Positions 7,266-17,227 of a DNA stretch of 64,000 nt are shown piece by piece; positions within the stretch are counted from its first letter, which is position 1; each line of letters begins with the position of its first letter. Where the stretch lies: the NCBI GenBank assembly GCA_045537695.1, contig JAZSQB010000046.1, positions 49,683 through 113,682 of the forward strand. The letters are read 5' to 3'. A model generated the notes under the pieces. The model did not search any database, was not told where the DNA came from, and saw only the letters and a list, made by a program, of their open reading frames with translations. The translations under genes were made by a program, and so were the position numbers. Source of the stretch: RGIG2041 sp045537695. GTDB taxonomy: Bacteria; Bacillota; Clostridia; UBA1381; UMGS1253.

Positions 7266-9494
7266 ATGAGAGAACGTTTTTCGGTTACGGGAATGGAGTG
7301 TGCTGCTTGCAGCGCGCATGTTGAAAAGTGCGTGCGCAGATTAGATGGCGTATATGATGTAAGCGTCAATTTGCTGCGCGGTGTTATGACGGTCGATTAC
7401 GACGAAAAAAAGATAAAAATTGATGCGATTGTACAGGCGGTTATCCTTGGCGGTTTTGGCGCGACAGTTTATGAAGAAGGCACAAAACGCGAAAACGAAG
7501 CAGACGCACATGTAACTGCCTTGAAAAAACAGTTTGCGTTTTCGTTGATTTTTATGTTGCCGCTTATGTATGTTGCGATGGCGCATATGATGGGCCTGCC
7601 GCTACCGCGTGTGCTTACAGGTATTTATAATGTATTGGCGCAGATTCTGCTTTTAATACCGATTTTAATTTTGAACAGACATTATTTCATTTCCGGCTTT
7701 GGAAAATTGTTTAAAGGTGCACCGGATATGAATTCATTGATTGCCATTGGAAGCTCAGCTTCGGTAGTGTATGGTTTTGTGGCGACATATTTTATTTTCA
7801 AAGGCAGTGTAAACGGAGATATGGCATTGGTTCAAGGCTATATGCATAACTTGTACTTTGAATCTGCGGCGATGATTTTGACGTTGATTACACTCGGTAA
7901 ATTTTTAGAGGGGCGCTCGAAACGAAAGACCAGTGAAGCGGTGGAAAAGTTGATGGACTTAACACCGACTACCGGCATCGTTTTGGTAGACGGTAAAGAA
8001 GTAGAGGTAGATGTGGATGATATCTCTGCAGGCGATATTTTGGTTTTAAAAGCCGGACAAACTGCGCCGGTGGACGGTGAAATCATTTATGGAAACGGTG
8101 CATTTGATGAGGCAAGTGTGACCGGCGAAAGTATGCCGGTGGAAAAAGGTATAGGCGAACTGGTGGTTTCCGCAACCTCGCTTGTCAGCGGCTATGTACA
8201 TTTCCGCGTAACGAAGGTTGGCGAAGAAACTACGGTGGCAAAAATTATTACCTTGGTGGAACACGCGGTGTCTACGAAGGCGCCGGTTGCGCGATTGGCG
8301 GACAAGGTCAGCGGCATCTTTGTACCCGTAGTTATCGGCATTTCAGTTTTCACTTGCATTGTTTGGCTGTTGCTTGGCTATGAAGTGCAGCATGCATTTT
8401 CTTGTGCGGTATCCGTGCTTGTTATTTCCTGTCCTTGTGCGCTTGGATTAGCTACGCCGGTTGCGATTATGGCGGGCGTTGGCAGAGGAGCGCAAAACGG
8501 CGTTTTGGTCAAAAGTGCACAAGCGCTGGAGCTTTTGAGCGGTGTGCGTGCGATTGCACTCGATAAAACCGGCACACTGACAAAAGGCAAGCCGGAAGTC
8601 GTAAAAATCCTTGCGCAGGATGAAGATACGCTTCTACGTATTGCTGCATCTGCGGAAAAAATGTCATCCCACCCATTAGCAATGGCAGTTGTGCATCGTG
8701 CTGTAGAAAAGTCTATAGAACTGTATACAACAACAGATTTTGAAAATGTGGACGGGCAGGGAATTCGTGCTGTTGTCGATGGTAAATTATTGGTCGGCGG
8801 CAATCGAAAATTCGTATCGTCTGTTTGTAAGATAGAATTGGAAAGTATTGCGCAGGCGGATGCATTGGAAAATGAGGGAAATACCTGCTTATTCTTTGCT
8901 TATGATGCGGAATTTTTAGGCATTATTGCCGTAAATGATACATTAAAGCCGGACAGTAAGGATGCGGTTTCTGCACTCCAGCAGTTTGGATGCCATGTTG
9001 TAATGCTGACGGGGGATAGTGGGGTTGCCGGCAGCGCAATGCAAAAGCGTGTTGGTATTCAGGAGGCGGTATGTGAGGTGCTTCCGGCGGAAAAAGAAAG
9101 GCACATTCGCAAAATTCACGAAAAATATGGCACAACGGTTATGGTCGGTGATGGTATTAACGATGCGCCTGCACTTGCGGCGGCGGATGTTGGGGTTGCC
9201 ATTGGTGCTGGTACGGATGTTGCCATTGCTTCAGCGGATATTGTTCTGATGAAGAATTCGCTGATGGAGCTTGTGTATGCGATTCGTTTAAGCAAGGCTG
9301 TTGTTAAAAATATCCGTCTCAACTTATTTTGGGCATTTTTCTACAATGCAATTGGTATTCCGTTGGCGGCAGGGGCACTGTTCATCCCGTTCGGGCTATT
9401 GCTTAATCCGATGATTGCATCGGCTGCAATGAGTATGAGTTCCGTATGCGTAGTAACGAATGCTTTGCGTCTGCGTTATTTTAAAATGCGCTAA
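7266..9494 (+). CDS. copA: Copper-translocating P-type ATPase CopA
   Basis: A 742-residue Cu(I) exporter. It begins with one HMA domain (TGMECAACSAHV, CxxC near residue 15), followed by eight predicted membrane helices, TGES, SCPCALGLATP near residue 388, LDKTGTLTKGKPEV near residue 432, a SSHPLA His-Pro motif and GDGINDAPALAAADVG. The late segments NAIGIPLAAG and MSMSSVCVVTNALRL are the class 1 (Cu) membrane signatures. ATG 7266 is preceded by GGTGAT; an in-frame GTG at 7254 is less likely. Its place in a CadC-like operon is unusual, since Firmicutes copA is more often controlled by CsoR or CopY. The gene ends 55 nt before the next gene, which has its own promoter. Confidence 0.93.
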   Translation: MRERFSVTGMECAACSAHVEKCVRRLDGVYDVSVNLLRGVMTVDYDEKKIKIDAIVQAVILGGFGATVYEEGTKRENEADAHVTALKKQFAFSLIFMLPLMYVAMAHMMGLPLPRVLTGIYNVLAQILLLIPILILNRHYFISGFGKLFKGAPDMNSLIAIGSSASVVYGFVATYFIFKGSVNGDMALVQGYMHNLYFESAAMILTLITLGKFLEGRSKRKTSEAVEKLMDLTPTTGIVLVDGKEVEVDVDDISAGDILVLKAGQTAPVDGEIIYGNGAFDEASVTGESMPVEKGIGELVVSATSLVSGYVHFRVTKVGEETTVAKIITLVEHAVSTKAPVARLADKVSGIFVPVVIGISVFTCIVWLLLGYEVQHAFSCAVSVLVISCPCALGLATPVAIMAGVGRGAQNGVLVKSAQALELLSGVRAIALDKTGTLTKGKPEVVKILAQDEDTLLRIAASAEKMSSHPLAMAVVHRAVEKSIELYTTTDFENVDGQGIRAVVDGKLLVGGNRKFVSSVCKIELESIAQADALENEGNTCLFFAYDAEFLGIIAVNDTLKPDSKDAVSALQQFGCHVVMLTGDSGVAGSAMQKRVGIQEAVCEVLPAEKERHIRKIHEKYGTTVMVGDGINDAPALAAADVGVAIGAGTDVAIASADIVLMKNSLMELVYAIRLSKAVVKNIRLNLFWAFFYNAIGIPLAAGALFIPFGLLLNPMIASAAMSMSSVCVVTNALRLRYFKMR

Positions 9495-9499
9495 ATGTA

Positions 9500-9528
9500 T
9501 TGCACTTTATATGTAATTGTGTTATAGT
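9500..9528 (+). promoter_or_regulatory. Promoter of the small membrane protein gene
   Basis: TTGCAC at 9500-9505, 17 bp, TATAGT at 9523-9528, 22 nt before the start codon. Confidence 0.65.
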
Positions 9529-9549
9529 TATATCTATGAGGTGAATGAT

Positions 9550-10092
9550 ATGTTTGGACATTATTTAAAACTTTCCGGTAAGGTAATTTGGTGGCATTTT
9601 GTTGGTCAGGCTATCTGTATGGCAGTGGGATTTATCTCGTTTGGTCTGTTGATGCTCAACTTTCGTATTGCGGAAATTTTTGCATCCGTACTGATGACGG
9701 GTGGCTATGCTATATTTATGTATTCGAAATTATATAAGGTTGGCGAGCGAGATACAAAAAGCTATTCCGAAGCAAAGCCATATCCGTGTAAAGGTATTGT
9801 GCTTTACATTGGTGTTTTGCTTGTCGGCGTGCTGCTTGCGCTGCTTTATGATGCATCATTTACAGCGCCGACATTCGCTACAAAAATCCTTTTGTTTTGC
9901 CCGTTCCGTGTTTGGGGGTATAGTTACATTGCATTTTTGAAAGCGGCGGATTTGTCCATATCCGTTTGGTTCTGGATTTTGTATTTCGCTGTGCCACTCT
10001 GTAGCTGTGCAATTGGTTACTATGGTGGTATGCGCCGTTGGGACCTCGGTTATGTATTTTTCAAGAATATGGTTTTTAGAAAGAAGCAATAG
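9550..10092 (+). CDS. Hypothetical integral membrane protein
   Basis: A 180-residue protein of unknown function. Four hydrophobic segments are visible (about residues 12-38, 42-60, 82-100 and 138-160), with an Arg/Lys-rich C terminus (MVFRKKQ). ATG 9550 has GAGGTGA 5 nt upstream; an earlier in-frame ATG at 9517 lies inside the promoter and is rejected. It has its own promoter and is closed by a strong terminator, so it is separate from the metal operon even though it follows it in the same direction. I do not recognise a family and do not assign a function. Confidence 0.75.
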   Translation: MFGHYLKLSGKVIWWHFVGQAICMAVGFISFGLLMLNFRIAEIFASVLMTGGYAIFMYSKLYKVGERDTKSYSEAKPYPCKGIVLYIGVLLVGVLLALLYDASFTAPTFATKILLFCPFRVWGYSYIAFLKAADLSISVWFWILYFAVPLCSCAIGYYGGMRRWDLGYVFFKNMVFRKKQ

Positions 10093-10098
10093 TAATTT

Positions 10099-10146
10099 AA
10101 GACGCAAACAATTTTAAAAAAGTTGTGTTGCGTCTTTCTTTTTTTG
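10099..10146 (+). terminator. Terminator before ligA
   Basis: AAGACGCAA (10099-10107) pairs with TTGCGTCTT (10128-10136), followed by a long T tract. The T tract runs into the ligA promoter region, whose extended -10 (TGG-TATACT, 10155-10163) lies just beyond it. Confidence 0.82.
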
Positions 10147-10195
10147 TTTTTTTGTGGTATACTTAATGATAGATTTTATCGGGAGGCTGTTTCGC

Positions 10196-12175
10196 TTGAA
10201 AAACAGAATGGAAGAACTAACAAAGCTATTAAATCAATATGCGCACGCCTATTATGTTTTGGACAATCCGATTGTAACAGATTATGATTATGATATGCTG
10301 TTGCGCGAATTGGTTGGATTGGAGAAAAGTTATCCGCAATATGCGCTTGCCAATTCGCCAACAAAACGTATCGGCGACAAGGTGCTGCGCGGTTTTGCGA
10401 CCGTGACGCATCAGGTGCCGATGGAAAGCTTGCAGGATGCATTTTGCAAAGAAGAGCTTGTTGAATTTGACCGTCGCGTCAGTGCGGTTATCGGTAAAAA
10501 TACTGCCTATAATGTAGAACCGAAAATTGATGGGCTCAGCGTTTCGCTTGAGTATGAAAACGGCGCCTTTGTGCGCGGTTCAACGCGTGGTGACGGCGTA
10601 ACGGGCGAAGATATTACCGAGAATTTAAAAACCATTGGTGCGATTCCTATGCAGCTTACGGAATCTATTCCGTATATAGAGGTACGCGGTGAAGTGTATA
10701 TGCCTAAAAAGGTGTTCGCCGTGCTGAATGAGCAACGGCAGCAAGACGGAGAAGCAACCTTTGCAAACCCGCGAAACGCAGCAGCAGGGTCCTTGCGACA
10801 ATTGGATTCGCGTATTACAGCAACACGAAAATTAGACATCTTTGTGTTTAATCTGCAGCGCGCCGAAGGCGTGGAATATAAAACGCATTCAGAATCTTTG
10901 GATTTGCTTAGAAAACTTGGATTTAAAGTGATTGAAAATCGCGTCGTAAGCGGAATTGAAGCGGCTTGTGCCGTAGTGGATGAAATCGGGCAAAACAGAT
11001 TGGCGCTCAGTCATGATATTGACGGCGCAGTGATTAAGGTAGATTCCATCGCAGACCGCGCTTTGCTCGGGTCTACGGCAAAAGCACCGAAGTGGGCGGT
11101 AGCATATAAATATCCGCCGGAGCAGAAAGAAACGAAAGTGAAGGACATTGTTGTGCAGGTTGGTCGTACCGGCGTGCTGACACCGGCGGCAGAACTTGAG
11201 GATGTGTTCATTTCCGGCAGCACCGTATCACGTGCAACGCTGCACAATTTAGATAATATCCGCCAAAAGGATATTCGTATCGGTGATATGGTAATATTGC
11301 AAAAAGCGGGCGATATTATACCGGAAGTGGTAAAGTCTTTGCCGGAAAAGCGTGACGGCAGTGAAATTGTGTTTGAAATGCCATTGCACTGTCCGGTTTG
11401 CGGCTCGGAGGTTGTGCGTGAAGAAGGTGAGGCGGCGCACCGCTGTATGGGACTTGACTGTCCGGCGCAGCTTTCAAGAAACATTATTCATTTCGTGTCG
11501 CGCGATGCAATGGATATTGACGGACTCGGGGAATCGATTGTAGAACAAATGCTTGCGCGCGGTTTGATTAAGAGTGCGGCGGATTTGTACTACATTGAGG
11601 CGCAGGATATTGCGCAGATGGATAAGCTTGGCGACAAGTCAGCCGATAATTTAATGCGTGCGATTGAAAAATCGAAGCAAAACGATTTAAGCAGATTGAT
11701 TTTTGCTTTAGGCATCCGCCATATTGGTGAAAAAGCGGGTAAAGTATTGGCGGCACGATTTAAGACGTTGGACAATCTGATTTCGGCGACAGTGGAAGAG
11801 TTGACAGCTGTGGAAGATATTGGTGCGGTTATGGCGCAGAGTATTATTCACTTTTTTGCGGACGACAAAAACATGGAAACGATTGAAAAACTTCGAAATG
11901 TCGGCGTGAACTTTACTGCGGAAGAAAAGACGAGCGGAGATGACCGTTTTGCAGGTAAAACCTTTGTACTGACAGGGACACTACCGACATATAAACGTGA
12001 TGAAGCAAAGAAAATCATCGAAGAGCGCGGCGGTAATGTTTCCGGCTCTGTTTCGAAAAAAACGGACTATGTTTTAGCGGGTGAAGAAGCGGGAAGTAAG
12101 CTGGATAAAGCGCAAGCGCTCGGCATTAAAATTATTGATGAAGAAACCTTTAAAGAAATGGCAGGAATTGCTTGA
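10196..12175 (+). CDS. ligA: NAD-dependent DNA ligase LigA
   Basis: A 659-residue NAD-dependent ligase that seals nicks in replication and repair. Visible parts: the N-terminal Ia domain (YYVLDNPIVTDYDYD), adenylation motif EPKIDGLSVS with the reactive Lys, RGDGVTGED, the OB fold, a four-Cys zinc finger (CPVCGSEV...RCMGLDCPAQ), helix-hairpin-helix repeats and a C-terminal BRCT domain (FAGKTFVLTGTLPTYKRDEA). TTG 10196 is chosen as start because GGGAGG lies 9 nt upstream; the first internal ATG at 10208 would be 21 nt away. It lies directly before gatCAB, which has its own promoter overlapping the ligA stop. Confidence 0.95.
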   Translation: MKNRMEELTKLLNQYAHAYYVLDNPIVTDYDYDMLLRELVGLEKSYPQYALANSPTKRIGDKVLRGFATVTHQVPMESLQDAFCKEELVEFDRRVSAVIGKNTAYNVEPKIDGLSVSLEYENGAFVRGSTRGDGVTGEDITENLKTIGAIPMQLTESIPYIEVRGEVYMPKKVFAVLNEQRQQDGEATFANPRNAAAGSLRQLDSRITATRKLDIFVFNLQRAEGVEYKTHSESLDLLRKLGFKVIENRVVSGIEAACAVVDEIGQNRLALSHDIDGAVIKVDSIADRALLGSTAKAPKWAVAYKYPPEQKETKVKDIVVQVGRTGVLTPAAELEDVFISGSTVSRATLHNLDNIRQKDIRIGDMVILQKAGDIIPEVVKSLPEKRDGSEIVFEMPLHCPVCGSEVVREEGEAAHRCMGLDCPAQLSRNIIHFVSRDAMDIDGLGESIVEQMLARGLIKSAADLYYIEAQDIAQMDKLGDKSADNLMRAIEKSKQNDLSRLIFALGIRHIGEKAGKVLAARFKTLDNLISATVEELTAVEDIGAVMAQSIIHFFADDKNMETIEKLRNVGVNFTAEEKTSGDDRFAGKTFVLTGTLPTYKRDEAKKIIEERGGNVSGSVSKKTDYVLAGEEAGSKLDKAQALGIKIIDEETFKEMAGIA

Positions 12176-12200
12176 AGTTGAGCGAAAAATCTGTTATAAT
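12172..12200 (+). promoter_or_regulatory. Promoter of gatCAB
   Basis: TTGAAG at 12172-12177 (overlapping the ligA stop), 17 bp, TATAAT at 12195-12200 with an extended -10 TG at 12192-12193. Confidence 0.7.
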
Positions 12201-12235
12201 GTTTATTTAGTTTAGGATGGCAGGAGGTCAGGATA

Positions 12236-12523
12236 TTGAAAATTACAAAAGAAGAAGTAAAGTACGTTGCAGATTTGGCACGTTTAAACTTAAGCGATGA
12301 AGAAGCAAACCGCTTGCAGACAGAAATGGCAGATATCATTGCCTTTGCGGATACAATTTCTGCACTGGATACAGCGGATATTGAGCCGACCAACCACGCA
12401 ATCCGCGTAGAAAATGTTCTGCGTGAAGATGAAATGCGCGATTCGTACGACAGAGATGCGCTGCTGGGTTGCGCACCGGAAAAACAGGCGGGCTGCTATA
12501 GCGTCCCGAAGGTTGTAGAGTAA
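12236..12523 (+). CDS. gatC: Asp/Glu-tRNA amidotransferase subunit C
   Basis: A 95-residue GatC: MKITKEEVKYVADLARLNLSDEEA start, central LDTADIEPTNHA and C-terminal ENVLREDE blocks are typical. GatC wraps around GatA and stabilises the GatCAB complex that turns misacylated Glu-tRNA(Gln) and Asp-tRNA(Asn) into Gln- and Asn-tRNA. The start is TTG 12236, 8 nt after AGGAGGT; there is no suitable ATG. It is first in a gatC-gatA-gatB operon with 13- to 15-nt gaps, each gene with its own strong AAGGAGG site. Confidence 0.95.
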   Translation: MKITKEEVKYVADLARLNLSDEEANRLQTEMADIIAFADTISALDTADIEPTNHAIRVENVLREDEMRDSYDRDALLGCAPEKQAGCYSVPKVVE

Positions 12524-12536
12524 GGAGGCGGCGAGA

Positions 12537-13994
12537 ATGGAACTTTATAAATTAACGGCCCATGCGGCTATGGATATGCTAAACAAAAAAGAAGTGTCTT
12601 CCGTGGAGCTTACGAAGGCAGTGATTTCCAGAATTGAAGCGGTCGACAGTAAGGTCGAAGCCTACCTTGCTAATACGTTTGATTCAGCATTGGAAACTGC
12701 GAAAGCAGTGGATGCCAAAATTGCAGCAGGCGAAGCGCTTCAGCCGCTCGAAGGCGTGCCGATGGCGATTAAAGATAATATTTGCACAAAGGATATCCGC
12801 ACAACGTGCGCATCCAGAATGCTTGAAAACTTTGTGCCGCCGTATGATGCATTTGTTGCAGGCAAGGTGAAAAATATCGGTGCTCCGATGCTCGGCAAAT
12901 TGAATATGGACGAATTTGCGATGGGTTCTTCTACAGAAAATTCGTATTTTAAAAAGACGAAAAATCCGCAGAATCTCGATTTTGTCCCTGGCGGCAGCTC
13001 CGGCGGTAGTGCAGCTGCAGTGGGTGCGAATATGGCAATGTATACCCTCGGTTCCGATACCGGCGGTTCCATTCGTCAGCCGGCATCTTTTTGTGGTGTT
13101 GTCGGCTTAAAACCGACCTACGGCAGAGTATCCCGTTTTGGTTTGGTTGCGTTTGCTTCCTCTTTGGATCAAATTGGTCCGCTTACAAAGGATGTAGAAG
13201 ATGCTGCTTTGGTTATGAATCTGATTTCCGGACACGACGAAATGGATTCTACAAGCGTGAATTTACCGGTGGAAGACTTTACAAAGACGCTCTCTACAGA
13301 CGTAAAGGGTATGAAAATCGGTATCCCGAATGAATATATGGGTGACGGTATTTCTGCAGAGGTCAAAGAAGCAGTTGTAAATGCAGCAAAGCTGTATGAA
13401 AGCATGGGCGCAAGCGTGGAATACTTTGATATGCCGTCCTTGTCAACGGCGCTGCCGGCGTATTACATCATTTCGTCTGCGGAGGCAAGCTCGAACCTCG
13501 CGCGTTATGACGGTGTGCGATATGGCTATAGAACCGAGAACTATACGGATATGCTCGAAATGTATAAAAACACGCGTTCGGAAGGCTTTGGTAACGAAGT
13601 AAAGCGCAGAATTATGCTTGGCACATATGCACTCAGCTCCGGCTACTATGATGCGTACTATAAAAAGGCGCAGCAGGTGCGTACAATTGTGCGTAGCTGT
13701 TTTGAAGATGCGTTTAAGAAGTATGATTTCATTTTATCGCCGACTGCGCCGGTAACGGCATTTAAGCTCGGTGAAAAAACGGCAGACCCGATGGAAATGT
13801 ATCTGGCAGACATCTGCACGGTATCTATCAACATCGCCGGTCTTCCGGCGATTTCGCTGCCGTGCGGCGTTGGCAAGAACAATTTACCGATTGGTATGCA
13901 GCTGATTGGTAATTCCTTTGATGAAAAAACAATACTGCATGCAGCATATGCATATGAAAAGAATGCCGGTATTGTATTAAAGCCGCAGATATAA
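12537..13994 (+). CDS. gatA: Asp/Glu-tRNA amidotransferase subunit A
   Basis: A 485-residue amidase-signature enzyme. The catalytic Lys lies in GVPMAIKDNI near residue 79, and the Ser-rich loop PGGSSGGSAAAVGANM plus GSDTGGSIRQPASFCG provide the cis- and nucleophile Ser residues. GatA releases ammonia from glutamine and channels it to GatB. The length and motif order are normal. An AAGGAGG site lies 8 nt before the ATG. Confidence 0.97.
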   Translation: MELYKLTAHAAMDMLNKKEVSSVELTKAVISRIEAVDSKVEAYLANTFDSALETAKAVDAKIAAGEALQPLEGVPMAIKDNICTKDIRTTCASRMLENFVPPYDAFVAGKVKNIGAPMLGKLNMDEFAMGSSTENSYFKKTKNPQNLDFVPGGSSGGSAAAVGANMAMYTLGSDTGGSIRQPASFCGVVGLKPTYGRVSRFGLVAFASSLDQIGPLTKDVEDAALVMNLISGHDEMDSTSVNLPVEDFTKTLSTDVKGMKIGIPNEYMGDGISAEVKEAVVNAAKLYESMGASVEYFDMPSLSTALPAYYIISSAEASSNLARYDGVRYGYRTENYTDMLEMYKNTRSEGFGNEVKRRIMLGTYALSSGYYDAYYKKAQQVRTIVRSCFEDAFKKYDFILSPTAPVTAFKLGEKTADPMEMYLADICTVSINIAGLPAISLPCGVGKNNLPIGMQLIGNSFDEKTILHAAYAYEKNAGIVLKPQI

Positions 13995-14008
13995 AGGAGG
14001 GCAGAAAA

Positions 14009-15451
14009 ATGCATTTTGAAGATTATGAAGTGATTATCGGACTTGAAGTGCACGCAGAGCTTGCGACAAAGACAAAAGCATTCTGCAGCTGCTCTACGGA
14101 ATTCGGTAAGGATGTAAATACACAGTGCTGTCCGGTTTGTACAGCAATGCCGGGCAGTTTACCGGTGCTCAATAAAAAGGTTGTAGAATATGCGATTAAA
14201 ACCGGTCTTGCCACCGGTTGTGAAATTACACGCTATGGCAAGCAAGATAGAAAGAATTACTTTTATCCGGACCTACCGAAGGCATACCAGATTTCGCAGT
14301 ATGATATGCCGCTTTGTGTAGGCGGGTTTGTGGATATCACAAAAGAAGATGGTAAAAAGAGAATCGGTATTACCCGCATTCATATTGAAGAAGATGCCGG
14401 CAAGCTTTTACACGATGTTATTCCGGGCAAATCCTTGGTGGATTTAAACCGCTGTGGTGTACCGCTGATTGAAATTGTCTCTGAGCCGGATTTGCGCAGC
14501 TCTGAAGAAGCAAAGCTTTATTTGGAAGAGCTTAAATCTATTTTGGAATGTCTGGAAGTTTCTGACTGTAAGATGCAGGAAGGCTCTTTGCGTTGTGACG
14601 TAAACGTATCCGTGCGCCCGAAGGGACAGGAAACGTTTAACACACGTACAGAGATGAAAAACTTAAGCTCTTTCTCGGCGGCAGTGCGTGCAATTGATTT
14701 TGAGGCAAAACGCCAGATTGAAGCAACCGAAGCAGGCGAGAAAATCGTGCAGGAAACGCGCCGTTGGGACGATGCCAAGGGCGAAAACTATCCGATGCGT
14801 TCTAAAGAAGAAGCGAAGGATTACAGATATTTCCCGGATCCGGACCTTGTCCCGATTGTCGTAAGTGATACGCAGATTGAAGAAATTCGTGCAACGATTC
14901 CGGAATTGCCGAGTGCAAAACGTGAACGTTTTGTTGCGACTTACGGTATTACGGATTATGAAGCAGGCCTGATTTCGCAGAGTAAGCCGATGGCGTCTTA
15001 TTTTGAGAAGTGTGTATCTTTAAAAGCAACACCGAAGACGGTTGCAAACTGGCTTTTAGGTGATATTTCTAAGATCCTGAACGAAAAGAACCTTGCGCCA
15101 TCGGAGATCAGCATTGTGCCGGAAGAACTTTGTGCTCTGATTGCTTTGATTGAAAAGGGTACTATCAGCAATACTGCCGGCAAAAAGGTGCTTTCTATTA
15201 TGTTTGAAACCGGTAAAACGGCAGAAGTGATTGTGAAAGAAGAAGGGCTCGAGCAGGTAAATGACGGCGACGCCCTGAAGGCAATTGTTGAAGAAATTAT
15301 TCAAAACAATCCTAAGTCCGTTGAAGACTATAAAGCCGGCAAAACGAATGTTATCGGCTTCTTGGTTGGTCAGACGATGCGCGCATCCAAGGGTAAAGCT
15401 AATCCGCAGATGTTAAATCCGATGATTAAAGAAATACTGGACAATATGTAA
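14009..15451 (+). CDS. gatB: Asp/Glu-tRNA amidotransferase subunit B
   Basis: A 480-residue GatB with the signature GLEVHAELATKTKAFC at the N terminus, two Cys pairs of a zinc site (FCSCS and CCPVC), PDLPKAYQISQYDMP, RIHIEEDAGKL and the C-terminal YqeY-like helical domain (GFLVGQTMRASKGKANP). It holds the kinase/transamidase site that activates the misacylated tRNA and accepts ammonia from GatA. It ends the operon and is followed by a hairpin terminator. Confidence 0.97.
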   Translation: MHFEDYEVIIGLEVHAELATKTKAFCSCSTEFGKDVNTQCCPVCTAMPGSLPVLNKKVVEYAIKTGLATGCEITRYGKQDRKNYFYPDLPKAYQISQYDMPLCVGGFVDITKEDGKKRIGITRIHIEEDAGKLLHDVIPGKSLVDLNRCGVPLIEIVSEPDLRSSEEAKLYLEELKSILECLEVSDCKMQEGSLRCDVNVSVRPKGQETFNTRTEMKNLSSFSAAVRAIDFEAKRQIEATEAGEKIVQETRRWDDAKGENYPMRSKEEAKDYRYFPDPDLVPIVVSDTQIEEIRATIPELPSAKRERFVATYGITDYEAGLISQSKPMASYFEKCVSLKATPKTVANWLLGDISKILNEKNLAPSEISIVPEELCALIALIEKGTISNTAGKKVLSIMFETGKTAEVIVKEEGLEQVNDGDALKAIVEEIIQNNPKSVEDYKAGKTNVIGFLVGQTMRASKGKANPQMLNPMIKEILDNM

Positions 15452-15458
15452 TTTAAAA

Positions 15459-15483
15459 AGGCAAGGCGCTGCCTTGCTTTTTT
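15459..15483 (+). terminator. Terminator after gatB
   Basis: Stem GCAAGGC (15461-15467), three-base loop, GCCTTGC (15471-15477), then T6. Confidence 0.85.
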
Positions 15484-15502
15484 GCTTAAAGGCGGTGAAT
15501 GT

Positions 15503-17227
15503 ATGCTGAAAATTGAAAATAGTGCAAAAGCGTGTCTTTGTGCAGTAAATGCAAGCTTTACGCATACATCGCTTGCGCAATTGCGCCTGCTGAGCGTGTG
15601 CAGAGATTTGTCTTTGTGCGCAAAAACGTATTCCATCAATGATGCGGTTTCTCGTGTGTGCGGTGAGTTATATGCATTAGATTGTCAAATGTATCTGTTT
15701 GGCGTGTACATTTGGAATTTGCCGTTTATAGAGCAGCTTGCGCGCAGACTTAAGTCCCTGCGACCGGATTGCGTTATTGTGTGTGGCGGTCCGGAGGTCA
15801 GCTACGACACACAACGCTTTATGCAGGAGCACCCCTTCGTGGATATTGTTTTACGCGGTGAAGGGGAAGAGAGTGTCCCTATGTTACTGCAAGGTGTTTT
15901 GCCTGATAAGATACCCGGTGCGTGTTATCGTGCGGAGGAAATTGTAATTCAGCCGCTGGCAATCGTGCCGGATTTAGATGCTTTGCCGCCGGTTTATGAT
16001 AAAGAGATTCTTTCGAAACTGCAACATAAGATGCTCTATTATGAAACGAGCCGTGGCTGCCCGTTTCGGTGTTCGTATTGCCTTTCATCCACGGCACATG
16101 GCGTTCGTTATTTTTCATTAGAGCGTGTAAAGAATGATTTTAAGTTGTTTATGGATGCGAAAGTGCCATTGGTGAAATTAACGGACAGAACGTTTAATAT
16201 GCAGCCAAAAAGAACTGCGGAGCTTTTGCGTTTTATCTTAGAACATAATCAGTGTACGTGCTTCCATTTTGAGATTTCCGCAGATATATTGGATGAAGAA
16301 GTGCTTTCAATTTTAGAAACTGCACCTAAGGATACATTTCAATTGGAAATCGGCGTGCAAACAACGAATGAAAAAGCAAGTGATGCAATTGACCGTAGTG
16401 CAGATTTTGCAAAAATCAGCGCAAATGTAGCTCGTTTGAAAAAAGCGGGCAATATGCATCTGCATCTGGATTTGATTGCAGGTCTGCCGTATGAGGATTA
16501 CAATAGCTTTGGAAAATCATTTAATGACGTTTTCGCGCTCAGACCGGATATGCTGCAGCTTGGGTTTTTAAAGCTCCTGAAAGGCACCAAAATACGTGGA
16601 CAAGCTGCGCAGTTTAATTATATATCCACAGAGGAACCGCCGTATGAGGTGCTTTCTACTGCGTGGCTGGATTATACAGAGATGCTTCGCTTGAAAGATA
16701 TTGAACCTGTGCTTGAAATTTACTATAACAGCGGCGCATTTTCAAAGGCACTCGAATGTTCACTTGCAAAGAGTGGACTTTCGCCGTTTGCATATTTTGA
16801 AAAGCTTGCGCAGTACAGAAAAAATAACACAATCCCCGGAGCGATGGTGAGCCAAAGCAAAAATTATGATTTGTTTTATAGTTTCCATACGCAATGTATA
16901 GCGCCGGACGATGGTGCGTTTAACGCATATTTGTGTTATGAACAGCTAAAGCATAACAAAACGGCACAAGCCGGTGCGTGGGCGCGGTTGCCTACGGCAA
17001 CGAAAGCGTTTTATGATGCAGCGTGGCAAACGGTGCGTGACAGCGGCATACTTAGTGATGTGCAACTTGGTTTGAAGCAAAAGGAACTGCTGCAGCATGT
17101 GCGTATCGTACGCTTTTCATATGATGTGCTTGCACAAAGACAGCAGGATTCAATTCTTGTTTTTGATTATAAAAATAAAAATACATACAGTCTGGCGGTA
17201 GAGAACGATGAAGAAAACAACGTGTGA
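15503..17227 (+). CDS. B12-binding radical SAM protein, DUF4080 type
   Basis: A 574-residue enzyme. The N-terminal cobalamin-binding Rossmann domain (AVNASFTHTSLAQLRLLS, CGGPEVSYDTQ, LRGEGEES) is followed by a radical SAM barrel with the 4Fe-4S motif RGCPFRCSYCLSS near residues 184-194 (CxxxCxxC) and a C-terminal DUF4080-like region. These proteins use SAM and probably B12 for a radical reaction, but no substrate is established. ATG 15503 lies 4-5 nt after GGCGGTGA. The gene overlaps the next one, a SAM methyltransferase, by 20 nt, suggesting that they act together. A tRNA or cofactor modification role would be a guess. Confidence 0.85.
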   Translation: MLKIENSAKACLCAVNASFTHTSLAQLRLLSVCRDLSLCAKTYSINDAVSRVCGELYALDCQMYLFGVYIWNLPFIEQLARRLKSLRPDCVIVCGGPEVSYDTQRFMQEHPFVDIVLRGEGEESVPMLLQGVLPDKIPGACYRAEEIVIQPLAIVPDLDALPPVYDKEILSKLQHKMLYYETSRGCPFRCSYCLSSTAHGVRYFSLERVKNDFKLFMDAKVPLVKLTDRTFNMQPKRTAELLRFILEHNQCTCFHFEISADILDEEVLSILETAPKDTFQLEIGVQTTNEKASDAIDRSADFAKISANVARLKKAGNMHLHLDLIAGLPYEDYNSFGKSFNDVFALRPDMLQLGFLKLLKGTKIRGQAAQFNYISTEEPPYEVLSTAWLDYTEMLRLKDIEPVLEIYYNSGAFSKALECSLAKSGLSPFAYFEKLAQYRKNNTIPGAMVSQSKNYDLFYSFHTQCIAPDDGAFNAYLCYEQLKHNKTAQAGAWARLPTATKAFYDAAWQTVRDSGILSDVQLGLKQKELLQHVRIVRFSYDVLAQRQQDSILVFDYKNKNTYSLAVENDEENNV